64,000 nt of DNA from Vicingaceae bacterium (lineage in GTDB: Bacteria; Bacteroidota; Bacteroidia; Flavobacteriales_E; Vicingaceae). Under the pieces are notes generated by a model. The model was not told where the DNA came from and did not search any database. It saw only the letters and a program-made list of their open reading frames with translations. Where the stretch lies: assembly GCA_028245195.1 (NCBI GenBank), contig JAOKCF010000003.1, positions 182,830 to 246,829 of the forward strand, given 5' to 3'. Below, piece after piece: positions 34,052-43,805 of this stretch (positions within the stretch are counted from its first letter, which is position 1; the number at the start of each line of letters is the position of its first letter). Both the position numbers and the translations under genes were made by a program.

Positions 34052-35671
34052 ATGAAGAGGAAGTATTGTTTACCATTAATCATTATTGGTTTTCTCGCCT
34101 CCTGCCAAACAAAGCAGCGCTACGATGGGAAAAGTATTTTTCGGTACAATGTTTCAGACGGAATAACTTCCTTAGATCCTGCCTTTTCTCGAAGTATTGA
34201 TAATGTTTCTGCGGTAAATCAACTATTTAATGGTTTAGTACAGACCGATGAGAATTTAAATTTGAAACCCTGTTTGGCATCAAGTTGGGAGGTGTTAGAT
34301 AGCGGCAGAACCTATCGGTTTTACTTAAAAAAGGGAGTTACTTTTCATAAAAGTATTGCCTTTGGTATAGTCTCTACCAGAGAATTAGTGGCAGAAGATT
34401 TTATTTACTCCTTTAATCGCTTAATCGATCCCGAAGTGATTTCACCCGGTAAGTGGGTGATGAATGAAGTAGAAAAAGTAGGGACTAAGTTGAACCTTAA
34501 AGCGATTGATGACTATACCCTGGACATCCACTTGAATAGGCCTTTTCCTCCCTTTCTAGGAATTTTGAGCATGCAGTACTGTAGTGCTGTTCCAAAAGAA
34601 GCGGTAGAGTTTTACGGTTCTAATTTTAGGGCGAACCCCATTGGAACCGGTCCTTTTACGTTTCAATATTGGAAAGAAAATACCAAATTAGTACTGTTAC
34701 GAAACGACGATTATTTTGAGGAAGATGCCATGGGGAATAACCTACCATATTTGGATGCAGTTTCCATAACGTTCATAAAAGACTTGGAGGTAACTTTTCT
34801 AAAATTTTTAAAAAAGGAGCTCGATTATCTAACCGGATTAAAAGGAAGTTATAAAGATGAGTTACTAACTTCTGACGGAAAACTTAGAAAAAAATACAAC
34901 GATAAAGTGATTTTTACCACGTCACCGTATTTAAACACAGAGTATTTGGGTTTTTTGGTAGACGAAACCAAACAACCCATACCGAAAGAAATTCGAAGGG
35001 CCATTAATTTTGGATTTGAACGGGAAAAAATGTTGAAGTACTTACGAAGTGGTATTGGAATTCCTGCAAACCAGGGGTTTATTCCAAAAGGTTTGCCCGG
35101 ATTTAGCGAAAACACAAAAGGTTATTCTTACCAACCAGACTCGGTGCGCCTTTTACTAGAAAAAGCAGGTTATCCCAATGGGAGAGGTTTGCCACCTATC
35201 AGTTTGAGCACCACGGCACAGTATCTAGACATTTGTGAATATTTACAATCACAAATGGCCTCTTTTGGAATAAACATAAAAGTTGAAGTAAACCAGGCAG
35301 CAACTAACAATGAGTTAATCGCCAATTCTAAAGTTGGATTTTTCAGGAAGTCTTGGGTAGCGGATTATCCGGACGCGGAGAATTATTTGTCACTTTTTAA
35401 AAGTCAAAACTTTTCACCTAACGGGCCAAATTATACCCATTTTAAAAGCGAACAATTTGATGCGTGGTACAACCAAGCACTCGAAGAAACCAATGACAGC
35501 ATTCGTTTAACGTATTATCAAAGAATGGATGGCTTAGTAATTTCTGAAGCCCCCGTGGTTCCGTTGTTTTACGATGAGGCGGTTCGGTTTTCTCAACCTA
35601 CTATTTCTGGACTTGGAGTGAACCCAATGAATCTTTTGGTGTTGAAGTTTGCAAAGAAATCAACTGAATAA
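34052..35671 (+). CDS. Peptide-type ABC transporter substrate-binding lipoprotein
   Basis: The 539-residue protein has a lipobox (LASC, Cys18) and the family 5 extracellular solute-binding fold (SBP_bac_5, OppA/DppA type): IFRYNVSDGITSLDPAFSR, LNGLVQTDENLNLKPCLA-like N-terminus, YRFYLKKGVTFHKS, and the C-terminal AWYNQALEETND. It binds oligopeptides or similar ligands for import. No permease or ATPase genes are nearby; the following gene is an RND family transporter 5 bp downstream, probably co-transcribed. Confidence 0.9.
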   Translation: MKRKYCLPLIIIGFLASCQTKQRYDGKSIFRYNVSDGITSLDPAFSRSIDNVSAVNQLFNGLVQTDENLNLKPCLASSWEVLDSGRTYRFYLKKGVTFHKSIAFGIVSTRELVAEDFIYSFNRLIDPEVISPGKWVMNEVEKVGTKLNLKAIDDYTLDIHLNRPFPPFLGILSMQYCSAVPKEAVEFYGSNFRANPIGTGPFTFQYWKENTKLVLLRNDDYFEEDAMGNNLPYLDAVSITFIKDLEVTFLKFLKKELDYLTGLKGSYKDELLTSDGKLRKKYNDKVIFTTSPYLNTEYLGFLVDETKQPIPKEIRRAINFGFEREKMLKYLRSGIGIPANQGFIPKGLPGFSENTKGYSYQPDSVRLLLEKAGYPNGRGLPPISLSTTAQYLDICEYLQSQMASFGINIKVEVNQAATNNELIANSKVGFFRKSWVADYPDAENYLSLFKSQNFSPNGPNYTHFKSEQFDAWYNQALEETNDSIRLTYYQRMDGLVISEAPVVPLFYDEAVRFSQPTISGLGVNPMNLLVLKFAKKSTE

Positions 35672-35676
35672 CCGTT

Positions 35677-37950
35677 TTGGAAGAAGACATTAAGGAGGAG
35701 ATCAAGTGGAGAAAATATAGCCGATACGTTTTGGCTGGATTAACATTGGTGTTACTCTTTTTAGGCTACAGCTCAAGTAAGTTAGAGTTTGATTACGATT
35801 TTGAGAAATTTTTCCCTCAAGAAGATAGTGATTTAGTTTTTTATGAGGATTACCGCGAAAAATTCGAAAATGACAACGATTTTATTTTATTGGGTTTTGC
35901 CAATGAAAAGGGAGTTTTTGATCAACAGTTTCTTCAAAAAGTTCGAAGTTTTACCACGAAATTAAGAACCCTCCCGCATTTGAGAGAAGTGGTTTCACCG
36001 CTGGAAATGAGCTATCTAGAATTAGCGCCGGGCGTCATGGGAGTGAAGAGAAGTCCTATTTTCCATTTGGACCAACCTGAAAAATATGAGGCCGATCGAG
36101 AACGATTGGCAAAAAGCAATGAGCCTGTTGCTGAAATGGTGAATTTAGAAAACAACTCATTTATTCTAGTTGTCAAAAACAAACAACAAATTAATAAAGA
36201 CGATTCTGACGAGCTAGCAAAAGCATTGCAAGAGTTAATCGATTTAGAGGGTTTTGAAGAGATTCACGTGATGGGTAAAATCATGGGACAGCAAGTTTAT
36301 GTTGCTGTTATGAAAGTTGAATTTTTAACGTTTGCTTCCATTTCCATTTTTGTACTAATTATATTTTTAATTATTGCCTACCGTGCTTTGTGGGGTATTT
36401 TAATTCCACTAGCAACCGTTTTACTTGCGATAATTGGCAGTTTAGGTTTCATGCAATTGAGTGGCACTCCACTTAACATGATGACTACTTTGTTGCCAGT
36501 AATTATGCTGGTGGTGGGCATGTCGGATGTGGTGCATTTGGTATCTAAATACTTGGAAGAAATCCGCTATGGAAGAACTAAAACGGTTGCCATAAAAAAC
36601 ATGCTAAAAAAAGTAGGTGTTGCCACTTTGCTTACCTCACTTACCACTGCTTTAGGTTTTGTTACCCTTATTGGAGTGGGCATGGAACCCATACAAAACT
36701 TTGGAATTTTTACTGCAGTAGGGGTATTGTTGGCCTTTGTGCTTTCTATTTTATTTATTCCTGCTATTTTCTTGAACATTAAAAAACCAAAAATTACAGA
36801 TTCAACTAAAGTTCAAAATGCATGGGAACGTGGTTTGGGTAAGTTTTTTATTCGTTTGTGCAGAAACCAAAAAACGGTGTTAGTGGCCTACTCAATTCTT
36901 ACCATCATTTGTATTTTAGGTGCGTCACAAATAAAGTTCGATTACTTCTTAATGCAAGATTTGGGAGAAGATCAACCGTTAATGCAAGATTTGAGGTATT
37001 TTCAAAAACAGTATGGCGGCATTCGTCCTTTTGAAATGGCGGTAATTCCTGCAGAAGGAAAGGAAGTAACTGATTACGATGTGATTCGAGATATTGAGAA
37101 ACTAGAAGTCTACTTGAACACAGAATATGGCGTAAACCAAATGATTACTCCCGCTGTGCCATTCAAGTTTGCCAACAAGGCTTTAAGAAATGGTCGAGAC
37201 GAATACTATAAAATTCCCGATAACGAGAAGCGATTCGATTACTTGAAACGCCAAATGGAGAAATTTGAAGGAAGAGAAGAATTTCAACAAATTGTTTCGG
37301 CCGATAAAAAAGTAGGTCGAGTTTTTGGTCGAATGATAGACCCCGGCAGTAGAGCTATGATCTATTTAAATGATAGCCTAGAAGTATTTTATGCCAACAA
37401 TATCGACGCTTCAGTACTTTCTTATAAATTGACAGGCACACCGGCTATTATTGATGAGGCAGGTCGTCACGTTTCAGAAAACATTGTTATTGGATTGCTT
37501 TTTGCCTTTTTATTGATTGGAATTAGTATGGCAATTCTTTTCAAATCCATTAAAATTGGATTTATTTCACTCGTTCCCAATATTTTCCCCATTCTGTTAA
37601 CTGCAGGTTATATTGGCTTTGCAGGAATTGATTTGAACATGTCGACTGCCATTGTTTTTACCATCGCTTTTGGCATTGCCGTGGACGATACCATTCATTT
37701 TTTGAGTCGTTTTCGTCAAGAAATGGTGCAGGGCAGAACCAACCTGTTTGCGTTGAGAAGAACGTTTATTTCAACTGGAAAGGCAATTATTATAACCTCA
37801 ATAATTTTGTTGGGAGGTTTTGGTAGTCTTATTTTTTCGAACTTCTTAAGTACCTTCTACATCGGGTTGTTTGTTTGCATGACCCTGGTTTTTGCGGTAA
37901 TAACAGACTTGACGTTACTGCCGATGATGCTATTGAAAAAGAAGAAGTAA
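35677..37950 (+). CDS. RND/MMPL-family transporter
   Basis: The 757-residue protein has the duplicated RND plan: one N-terminal span, a periplasmic domain (about residues 40-210), five spans, then a second periplasmic domain and six spans. Conserved segments are VVGMSDVVHLVSKYLEE in the first half and the matching FGIAVDDTIHFLSRFRQE in the second, with Asp residues for proton coupling. It resembles the hopanoid/lipid-exporter or SecDF-like MMPL group, not tripartite drug pumps (too short, no partner genes). The start is TTG, 5 bp after the lipoprotein gene. Confidence 0.9.
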   Translation: MEEDIKEEIKWRKYSRYVLAGLTLVLLFLGYSSSKLEFDYDFEKFFPQEDSDLVFYEDYREKFENDNDFILLGFANEKGVFDQQFLQKVRSFTTKLRTLPHLREVVSPLEMSYLELAPGVMGVKRSPIFHLDQPEKYEADRERLAKSNEPVAEMVNLENNSFILVVKNKQQINKDDSDELAKALQELIDLEGFEEIHVMGKIMGQQVYVAVMKVEFLTFASISIFVLIIFLIIAYRALWGILIPLATVLLAIIGSLGFMQLSGTPLNMMTTLLPVIMLVVGMSDVVHLVSKYLEEIRYGRTKTVAIKNMLKKVGVATLLTSLTTALGFVTLIGVGMEPIQNFGIFTAVGVLLAFVLSILFIPAIFLNIKKPKITDSTKVQNAWERGLGKFFIRLCRNQKTVLVAYSILTIICILGASQIKFDYFLMQDLGEDQPLMQDLRYFQKQYGGIRPFEMAVIPAEGKEVTDYDVIRDIEKLEVYLNTEYGVNQMITPAVPFKFANKALRNGRDEYYKIPDNEKRFDYLKRQMEKFEGREEFQQIVSADKKVGRVFGRMIDPGSRAMIYLNDSLEVFYANNIDASVLSYKLTGTPAIIDEAGRHVSENIVIGLLFAFLLIGISMAILFKSIKIGFISLVPNIFPILLTAGYIGFAGIDLNMSTAIVFTIAFGIAVDDTIHFLSRFRQEMVQGRTNLFALRRTFISTGKAIIITSIILLGGFGSLIFSNFLSTFYIGLFVCMTLVFAVITDLTLLPMMLLKKKK

Positions 37951-37955
37951 GGATG

Positions 37956-38117
37956 CTACTCTTGTTTATTTAAGAAATACATCGCTCCGAACCATACCGC
38001 AAAACCTCCGAGTGCGACATATTTAGCTATTTCTTTCCCCCAAATAAAATAACTGGCGAAAATGCTGCCGAAGGTAATTAGGGCAATTATTCCTTTTGTT
38101 TGGTTTTTCTTCTTCAT
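37956..38117 (-). CDS. Small membrane protein (53 aa), not in the ORF track
   Basis: A minus-strand ORF from ATG 38117 to TAG 37956-37958 encodes 53 residues: a basic start MKKKNQTKG, one hydrophobic span IIALITFGSIFASYFIWG, a short loop, and a second span VALGGFAVWFGAMYFLNK. Base and codon use look coding and the protein is a plausible two-span membrane peptide. It converges with the RND gene (5 bp from its stop) and is divergent from the GlmU-like gene. Function is unknown. Confidence 0.65.
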   Translation of the reverse strand: MKKKNQTKGIIALITFGSIFASYFIWGKEIAKYVALGGFAVWFGAMYFLNKQE

Positions 38118-38152
38118 TTTACTAAAATAGCCATGAGTCGCAGATTTTCAAT

Positions 38153-38160
38153 TAAATTTG
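38153..38160 (+). promoter_or_regulatory. TANNTTTG -7 box of the GlmU-like gene
   Basis: TAAATTTG is an exact match ending 18 nt before the start codon at 38179. Confidence 0.65.
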
Positions 38161-38178
38161 TTCAAATAAATCTTACGC

Positions 38179-39363
38179 ATGAATCTTATTTTTTTCGACC
38201 AAAACCGTCAAAACCTATTACCCCTTGCTTACACTAGACCCATTGCTGAGTTTAGATGTGGTATTCTAACGTTAGCTGAAAAGTGGTCGAAAAGAGTGGA
38301 GGAGGCAAAGGTTTCCTATTTGACAGAAGATTATTTGGCTGAAAAATATCCGGCTCAATACGAAGAATTAAACTACTACGTGAATGGAAGTATTCTCGCC
38401 AACGATAAATTGGTGGAGGCAACCAAGGCACTGAATGAAGGAGAACTATTAGTAGATGCGGTAACCAATAAAGTATTGGTTTTTTGCTCAGGCGACCAAC
38501 TCGGTTATGAAAATTTTAGTCCTTCTGAAGCACAAAAAGTGTTGTTTCTAGAGCCTTATTTATCGATAGAGAACATTTGGGACATTTTTTCGAAAAATAG
38601 AGAAGCAATAGAAGAAGATTTTCAGTTGATCACCGAAGGTAGAATTTCTCAAGCATTAGATGAGACGTGCACTCATATTGGCAATCGACTATTTATTGAA
38701 GAAGGAGCCAAAGTACAAGCCGCCATTTTAAACTCTAAATCTGGTCCAATTTACATTGGGAAAAATGCAGAGGTAATGGAAGGCTCTGTGGTAAGAGGAG
38801 GTTTAGCCATGTGCGAAGGGGCAATGTTGAAACTTGCTACTAAAATTTATGGCCCGACAACAGTTGGCCCACACTCAAAAGTGGGAGGAGAGGTAAACAA
38901 TTCAGTAATTTTTGGTTATTCGAATAAAGGTCACGATGGTTTCTTAGGAAACTCTGTGTTAGGTGAGTGGTGTAATTTAGGAGCTGATACTAACGTTTCA
39001 AATTTAAAGAATAACTACGCCGAAATAAAGCTTTGGAACTTTGAAAAAATGGGCTTTAAACCAACTGGTTTGCAGTTTTGCGGCTTAATGATGGGCGATC
39101 ATTCAAAAAGTGGCATTAATACCATGTTTAACACTGCAACTGTGGTAGGTGTTTCTGCAAACATATACGGAGGTGGCTTCCCACGAAACTTTATTCCATC
39201 TTATGCTTGGGGTGGTTCTGAAAAATGGATGGTTTTTAGGTTCGAGAAAGCGATGGAAGTAGCTGAAAAAGTGATGGAAAGACGCTCGGTTAAATTGGAT
39301 GAAGTAGAAAAAGGTATTTTGAAGCACGTTTTTGAAGAAACGGCAAAACAGCGAAACTTTTAG
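38179..39363 (+). CDS. GlmU-like sugar nucleotidyltransferase family protein
   Basis: The 394-residue protein begins with the Bacteroidota-type start LIFFDQNRQNLLPLAYTRPIAEFRCG and ends in a left-handed beta-helix built of hexapeptide repeats (IYIGKNAEVMEGSVVRGG, IYGPTTVGPHSKVGGEV, SVLGEWCNLGADTNVSNL). This joins a degenerate nucleotidyltransferase domain to an acyl/acetyltransferase-like helix as in GlmU, but the canonical uridylyltransferase loop GxGTRMxS is not seen. A role in nucleotide-sugar or cell-wall precursor synthesis is likely; the exact reaction is not determinable. It lies just before lon. Confidence 0.85.
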   Translation: MNLIFFDQNRQNLLPLAYTRPIAEFRCGILTLAEKWSKRVEEAKVSYLTEDYLAEKYPAQYEELNYYVNGSILANDKLVEATKALNEGELLVDAVTNKVLVFCSGDQLGYENFSPSEAQKVLFLEPYLSIENIWDIFSKNREAIEEDFQLITEGRISQALDETCTHIGNRLFIEEGAKVQAAILNSKSGPIYIGKNAEVMEGSVVRGGLAMCEGAMLKLATKIYGPTTVGPHSKVGGEVNNSVIFGYSNKGHDGFLGNSVLGEWCNLGADTNVSNLKNNYAEIKLWNFEKMGFKPTGLQFCGLMMGDHSKSGINTMFNTATVVGVSANIYGGGFPRNFIPSYAWGGSEKWMVFRFEKAMEVAEKVMERRSVKLDEVEKGILKHVFEETAKQRNF

Positions 39364-39470
39364 GCTGACAGATAAGCAGCAAAGAAATTTGGCATAAGCC
39401 TTGAATAGGTTAAAGTCATTCCTAAAAAACGGAGTGATTTTCTATTAACTGACAATTTGACCTAAGATAT

Positions 39471-41909
39471 ATGAGTTCATTTAAATTTGATAAACTAGGA
39501 TTAGAGAGTGCCATTGACGAAGGAGCAGAGTTTATTCCATTAATGACAAGCGAAGATGAAGAGGAAATGGAGAAGGAAGAAACTCCTGAATCTCTGCCAA
39601 TTCTTCCCTTAAGAAATACCGTGCTTTTTCCAGGAGTTGTTATTCCAATTACAGTTGGTCGAGATAAATCGATTAGTTTAATACAAGATGCCAACAAAGG
39701 CGATAAGAATATTGGAGTTATTTCACAGACTGATGACACGGTAGAAGACCCAAACAAAGAGCAGCTATTTGAGGTAGGAACAGTGGCGAGAATATTGAAA
39801 ATATTCAAAATGCCCGATGGTAATACTACTGCTATCATACAAGGTAAAAAGAGATTTAGGCTAAATGAAATTACCGAATTTGAGCCCTACATTAGAGCTA
39901 CTGTTGAGAAGTACGATGTGAGTAAAGTTCCAAAAGATGCAAAGTTTAACGCATTGGTACATTCTATTAAGGACATGGCTTTACGTATCATTGAACAGTC
40001 ACCAAATATACCTTCAGAGGCTTCTTTTGCTATAAAAAATATAGAGAGCAATTCGTTTTTAATCAACTTTATTGCTTCTAACATGAATGCGGAAGTTTAC
40101 CAAAAACAAGAAGTTTTAAAGGAAACTAGTTGCCGAAGAAGAGCTCAAATTTTATTGCGACTCTTGAGTAAAGATTTAAAGTTGTTAGAGTTGAAAAACG
40201 ACATTCAATCGAAGGTGAAAACCGACATTGATAAGCAACAAAAGGAGTACTTCTTGAATCAGCAAATGAAGCAGATTCAAGAGGAGTTAGGCGGAACGCC
40301 ACAAGATTTAGAAATTAAGGAATTCGAGAAGCGATCGAAAAAGAAAAAGTGGAGTAAAGTTGTAAAAGAAAGATTTGAAAAGGAATTGGCAAAATTACAA
40401 CGTATGCATTCGGCATCTGCGGAATATTCAGTTCAGTTGAACTACGTAGAAACCTTGTTGGATTTACCTTGGAACGATGTTTCTAAAGATAAATTTGATT
40501 TAAAGGAAGCTAAACGAATTTTAGATCGAGACCACTTTGGACTGAAGGATGTAAAAGAGCGAATCATAGAGCATTTGGCCGTACTGAAGTTAAAAGGCAA
40601 CATGAAGTCTCCAATTTTGTGCTTGTACGGACCTCCGGGAGTTGGTAAAACCTCTTTGGGAACATCAGTTGCTGAAGCAATCGGTAGAAAATACGTTCGC
40701 ATGAGTTTGGGCGGTTTAAGAGATGAAGCAGAAATTAGAGGACACCGAAAAACATACATAGGCGCAATGCCGGGAAGGATTTTACAAAACTTGAAAAAAG
40801 TAAAAACGTCTAACCCCGTTTTTGTTTTAGATGAAATTGACAAGGTGGGAAATTCTTATCAAGGAGATCCTTCTTCTGCCTTGTTGGAGGTATTGGATCC
40901 GGAGCAAAACGGAACGTTCAACGATAACTTTATTGAATTAGATTACGACCTGTCTAAAATTTTGTTCATTGCGACGGCGAATTCTTTAGCCACCATTCAA
41001 CCCGCGCTGCGCGACAGAATGGAGATGATTGAAATTAATGGGTACACGGTAGAAGAGAAAATTCAAATTGCAAAAAAGCATTTAATTCCTAAACTGATTC
41101 GGGAGAGTGGGTTGACGGCGAAACAAATTTCAATTCCTGAAAAGGCAATTGAAACGATTTGTGACGAATACACCAGAGAGTCTGGGGTGAGAACCTTAGA
41201 AAAACGATTGGGAAAAGTAGTGCGATTTGCTGCCAAGTCGATTGCATTGGAGGAAGAGTACGACACTTCAATTTCAATAGAAAAACTGTATGAAATTTTA
41301 GGGCCGAGATATTCTAAGGATAAGTACCAAGGAAATGATGTCGCTGGAGTAGTCACTGGTTTAGCTTGGACTTCTGTTGGAGGAGATATTTTATTTATTG
41401 AAACAAGTTTGAGTAAGGGAAAAGGAAGACTAACCTTAACTGGCAACTTGGGGGATGTAATGAAAGAATCGGCAACGATTGCTTTGGAATACATTAAATC
41501 ACACCATGAAGAATTTGTTATTAAATCAGAGGCTTTCGAAAATTGGAATGTTCACCTTCATGTGCCTGAAGGCGCAACTCCTAAAGATGGTCCCTCGGCA
41601 GGGATTACCATGCTAACGGCAATTATTTCTGCTTTTACACAACGAAAAGTGAAGAAGAACTTAGCCATGACAGGGGAGATTACCTTGAGAGGGAGAGTGT
41701 TGCCAGTAGGTGGAATTAAAGAGAAGATTCTAGCAGCTAAAAGAGCTGGAATTAAAAAAATCATTATGTCTGCATCGAACGAGAAGGACATTTTGGAAAT
41801 TGATAAGAGCTACCTAAAAGGACTGAAATTCATTTACGTGAAAGAGATGAATGAAGTGATTGACCAAGCATTGCTAAAAACCAAGGTAGACAACGCAAGA
41901 ACAATTTAA
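39471..41909 (+). CDS. lon: ATP-dependent protease Lon
   Basis: The 812-residue protein has the LonA domains in order: N-terminal substrate domain from about residue 40 ([19 protein letters not shown]), coiled middle region ([20 protein letters not shown]), AAA+ domain with Walker [12 protein letters not shown] and Walker [10 protein letters not shown], and the protease domain with catalytic Ser in DGPSAGITM and Lys in [14 protein letters not shown]. It forms a cytosolic hexamer degrading misfolded and regulatory proteins. No heat-shock operator is visible. A short acidic extension ([11 protein letters not shown]) precedes the N domain. Confidence 0.97.
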   Translation: MSSFKFDKLGLESAIDEGAEFIPLMTSEDEEEMEKEETPESLPILPLRNTVLFPGVVIPITVGRDKSISLIQDANKGDKNIGVISQTDDTVEDPNKEQLFEVGTVARILKIFKMPDGNTTAIIQGKKRFRLNEITEFEPYIRATVEKYDVSKVPKDAKFNALVHSIKDMALRIIEQSPNIPSEASFAIKNIESNSFLINFIASNMNAEVYQKQEVLKETSCRRRAQILLRLLSKDLKLLELKNDIQSKVKTDIDKQQKEYFLNQQMKQIQEELGGTPQDLEIKEFEKRSKKKKWSKVVKERFEKELAKLQRMHSASAEYSVQLNYVETLLDLPWNDVSKDKFDLKEAKRILDRDHFGLKDVKERIIEHLAVLKLKGNMKSPILCLYGPPGVGKTSLGTSVAEAIGRKYVRMSLGGLRDEAEIRGHRKTYIGAMPGRILQNLKKVKTSNPVFVLDEIDKVGNSYQGDPSSALLEVLDPEQNGTFNDNFIELDYDLSKILFIATANSLATIQPALRDRMEMIEINGYTVEEKIQIAKKHLIPKLIRESGLTAKQISIPEKAIETICDEYTRESGVRTLEKRLGKVVRFAAKSIALEEEYDTSISIEKLYEILGPRYSKDKYQGNDVAGVVTGLAWTSVGGDILFIETSLSKGKGRLTLTGNLGDVMKESATIALEYIKSHHEEFVIKSEAFENWNVHLHVPEGATPKDGPSAGITMLTAIISAFTQRKVKKNLAMTGEITLRGRVLPVGGIKEKILAAKRAGIKKIIMSASNEKDILEIDKSYLKGLKFIYVKEMNEVIDQALLKTKVDNARTI

Positions 41910-41932
41910 AAACGAACAACACAAAACAATGA

Positions 41933-42232
41933 AGCCACGATGAGAAGCGCGGCGAACAGTATTTTTTGAGAGTTGTAAGCAAGGGAAATTTTAGCCATTA
42001 CGAGCTAGAATGGTTTAATCAAGGTGAGGCCACGTTGTTGTCTATGCCATTGCTTAAAAAAGTGGTAGACTCGTTTTTTATTAGAGCAGATCAGGGAATA
42101 TTAGGTTTAAAAAGGAAAGTATTAGTAGATTATTTTCCACCTGCCCAGAGCTAAAAGAGAGTATTTAGTAAAAAACAAATAAATTAAGTTTGGGAAGTAG
42201 TTCATTTTTACAATGGCAACTGTTCTCAATAA
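41933..42232 (+). pseudogene. 3' remnant of a Bacteroidota-specific hypothetical gene
   Basis: One plus-strand frame downstream of lon reads HDEKRGEQYFLRVVSKGNF, SHYELEWFNQGEATLLSMP, SFFIRADQGILGLKRKVLVDYF, then TAA at 42152-42154, then KRVFSKKQIN, TAA at 42185-42187, and VWEVVHFYNGNCSQ before TAA 42230-42232. The last part matches a common C-terminal pattern of Bacteroidota hypothetical proteins (a DYF-x-CPEL segment followed by VVxFYN). The 5' part is gone. ORF-track 41966-42154 is a piece of it. This fills most of the 465-bp gap before the phosphoesterase gene. Confidence 0.6.
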
Positions 42233-42374
42233 ACATTCGCAATTGCAACAGCCATAGGTTGTTTTCCATCTGTTCGGCGCATAACTCAATTGTTCAGTTT
42301 AAACTATTCATTCGACACATTCATTTGGAGTAAACTTTAAGAGTACCTTTCATTTCTCGTAAACCTTTTATGGT

Positions 42375-43220
42375 ATGAAACTCAATGTGCATAATATTTT
42401 GATTCTATTCGTAGTTTTTGCTTTCATGGCTTGTAAAAGTCATACGAAAGAACTGGAAACCAACCCACAACTGAAAAAGTACCTACACCTTTCTCATACC
42501 AGAACAAATAGCAATCCTAAATTGGACAGTCTAGCGGAACAACTCAATTTTGAGAGCTACGATATGCTGTGGTTGGGTGGAGATTTAGCACAGCTTACTT
42601 CTGCAGATGATACCACTATGAAGCACGTAGATTCCATTTTTAACTTGAGTAACCAAAGTGCTTTATGGTTACTGGGTAACCACGATTACACAGATCTAGA
42701 AAGAATTAAGAGTTACACTAAAAGGCCTCCCTACTATACAGTTTATCAAAATGGAATGACCTTGGTTGTGTTAGATACTCAAGATAGCTTAAGCAACATA
42801 ATTGGCAAGCAGAGAGACTTCTTATTTGGAGTGTTAGATACGCTTGAGAAATCATCACATTTAATCATCCTACACCATAAATTAATTTGGTTGTATGATT
42901 GCACTGCATTGGAAGATAGAGTTTCCTCGGTTTCAAATGCAGGTTTTGGAGATTGTTTTTACTGTGTTAATCCAAATAACTTTAATTCGGAAGTGTATCC
43001 CAAATTAGTTGAGCTGAAACAAAGTGGGGTAGAGGTGATTTGTATTGGCGGAGACATTGGTTTTCAAACAAAAGAATTTGAATACGAGATAGCTGAAGGT
43101 ATTCACTTGTTAGCATCAGGTATTCATGCAGGGGAACGTGGGAATAAGGCGTTGGTGTTTTCTCACGACCTTAACAATCAAGAGTTAGCCTGGGAGTTTG
43201 TGAGATTGGAGGAATTGTAG
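42375..43220 (+). CDS. Calcineurin-like metallophosphoesterase lipoprotein
   Basis: The 281-residue protein has a lipobox (FMAC, Cys20) and a metallophosphoesterase core: MLWLGGDLAQLTS, LLGNHDYTDLER, LIILHHKLIW and LLASGIHAGERG. The first metal motif, normally DxH, reads HLSHTRTN, so the leading Asp is missing and metal binding may be altered; the pattern LSHTRT looks like a subfamily feature and not random damage. It is predicted to face the periplasm. A one-mismatch promoter box (TACCTTTC) precedes it. The substrate is unknown. Confidence 0.8.
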   Translation: MKLNVHNILILFVVFAFMACKSHTKELETNPQLKKYLHLSHTRTNSNPKLDSLAEQLNFESYDMLWLGGDLAQLTSADDTTMKHVDSIFNLSNQSALWLLGNHDYTDLERIKSYTKRPPYYTVYQNGMTLVVLDTQDSLSNIIGKQRDFLFGVLDTLEKSSHLIILHHKLIWLYDCTALEDRVSSVSNAGFGDCFYCVNPNNFNSEVYPKLVELKQSGVEVICIGGDIGFQTKEFEYEIAEGIHLLASGIHAGERGNKALVFSHDLNNQELAWEFVRLEEL

Positions 43221-43230
43221 CTGTATAAAA

Positions 43231-43771
43231 TTACACCGGTCGCAAAGTTCTCTTTCGAACCATTTGTTCAATAGATTCATTCTCTAACTCAGAAATTTCA
43301 ACCATTTTCATCCAAGCCATTTCGTTGGATTCTTCTTTGTCAAAGTTGATTGGTTCTTTTTCGTCTGCTTCAAAAAACATTCGGATATCGTAATGAACGT
43401 GCGCTGGAATCCCTTTTTTTGATTCTGGAATACCATGTACATCTAAATCAAAAATGGACTCTTGCAAGAGTTTAAATCGTGTTAATCCAGATTCTTCTTT
43501 CAACTCACGAATGGAAGCACCAACAATGTATGATCTTCAGCTTCTATATGTCCGCCAATTTGCAACCACTTGTCTAGTTTTTATGGTACGTCATGAGTGC
43601 TTTTGTTCGCTCTTTATTAACCACCCAACAGGATGCGGTAACCTTTCCTAGCGCGTTGTTCTTGGTCCAAAAATCGTCGTATTTATTCAAGAATTTCAGT
43701 ATACGCTGTTTGTGACTGTCGCTACTAGGATAAGCCTTAACAAGTTTGGTGAGATTATTTTTGTCTATCAT
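43231..43771 (-). pseudogene. Broken Nudix hydrolase gene
   Basis: The N-terminal piece (MIDKNNLTKLVKAYPSSDSH ... VTASCWVVNKERTKALMTYHK) runs into TAG after one A is lost from an A run at about 43578. One frame over it continues KLDKWLQIGGHIEAEDHT, then a second one-base loss near 43525 moves back to VGASIRELKEESGL and the rest of ORF 43231-43503. The reassembled GGHIEAED...RELKEESGL is a Nudix box. Both lesions are single-base losses, so a sequencing error is possible but two in one gene are less likely. An intact protein would be about 180 residues. Confidence 0.82.
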
Positions 43772-43805
43772 AGAGCTTGAAAGTACACCGACAAGTTAGA
43801 AAGAA

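Noticed and set aside
40442-41494. Long minus-strand ORFs inside lon
   Set aside because: Shadows of the lon reading frame; lon has all its motifs and normal length.
10043-43771. Reassignment of TAA/TAG as sense codons to explain the broken genes
   Set aside because: More than 40 genes end normally at TAA or TAG, and several broken genes also carry frameshifts, which recoding would not explain.
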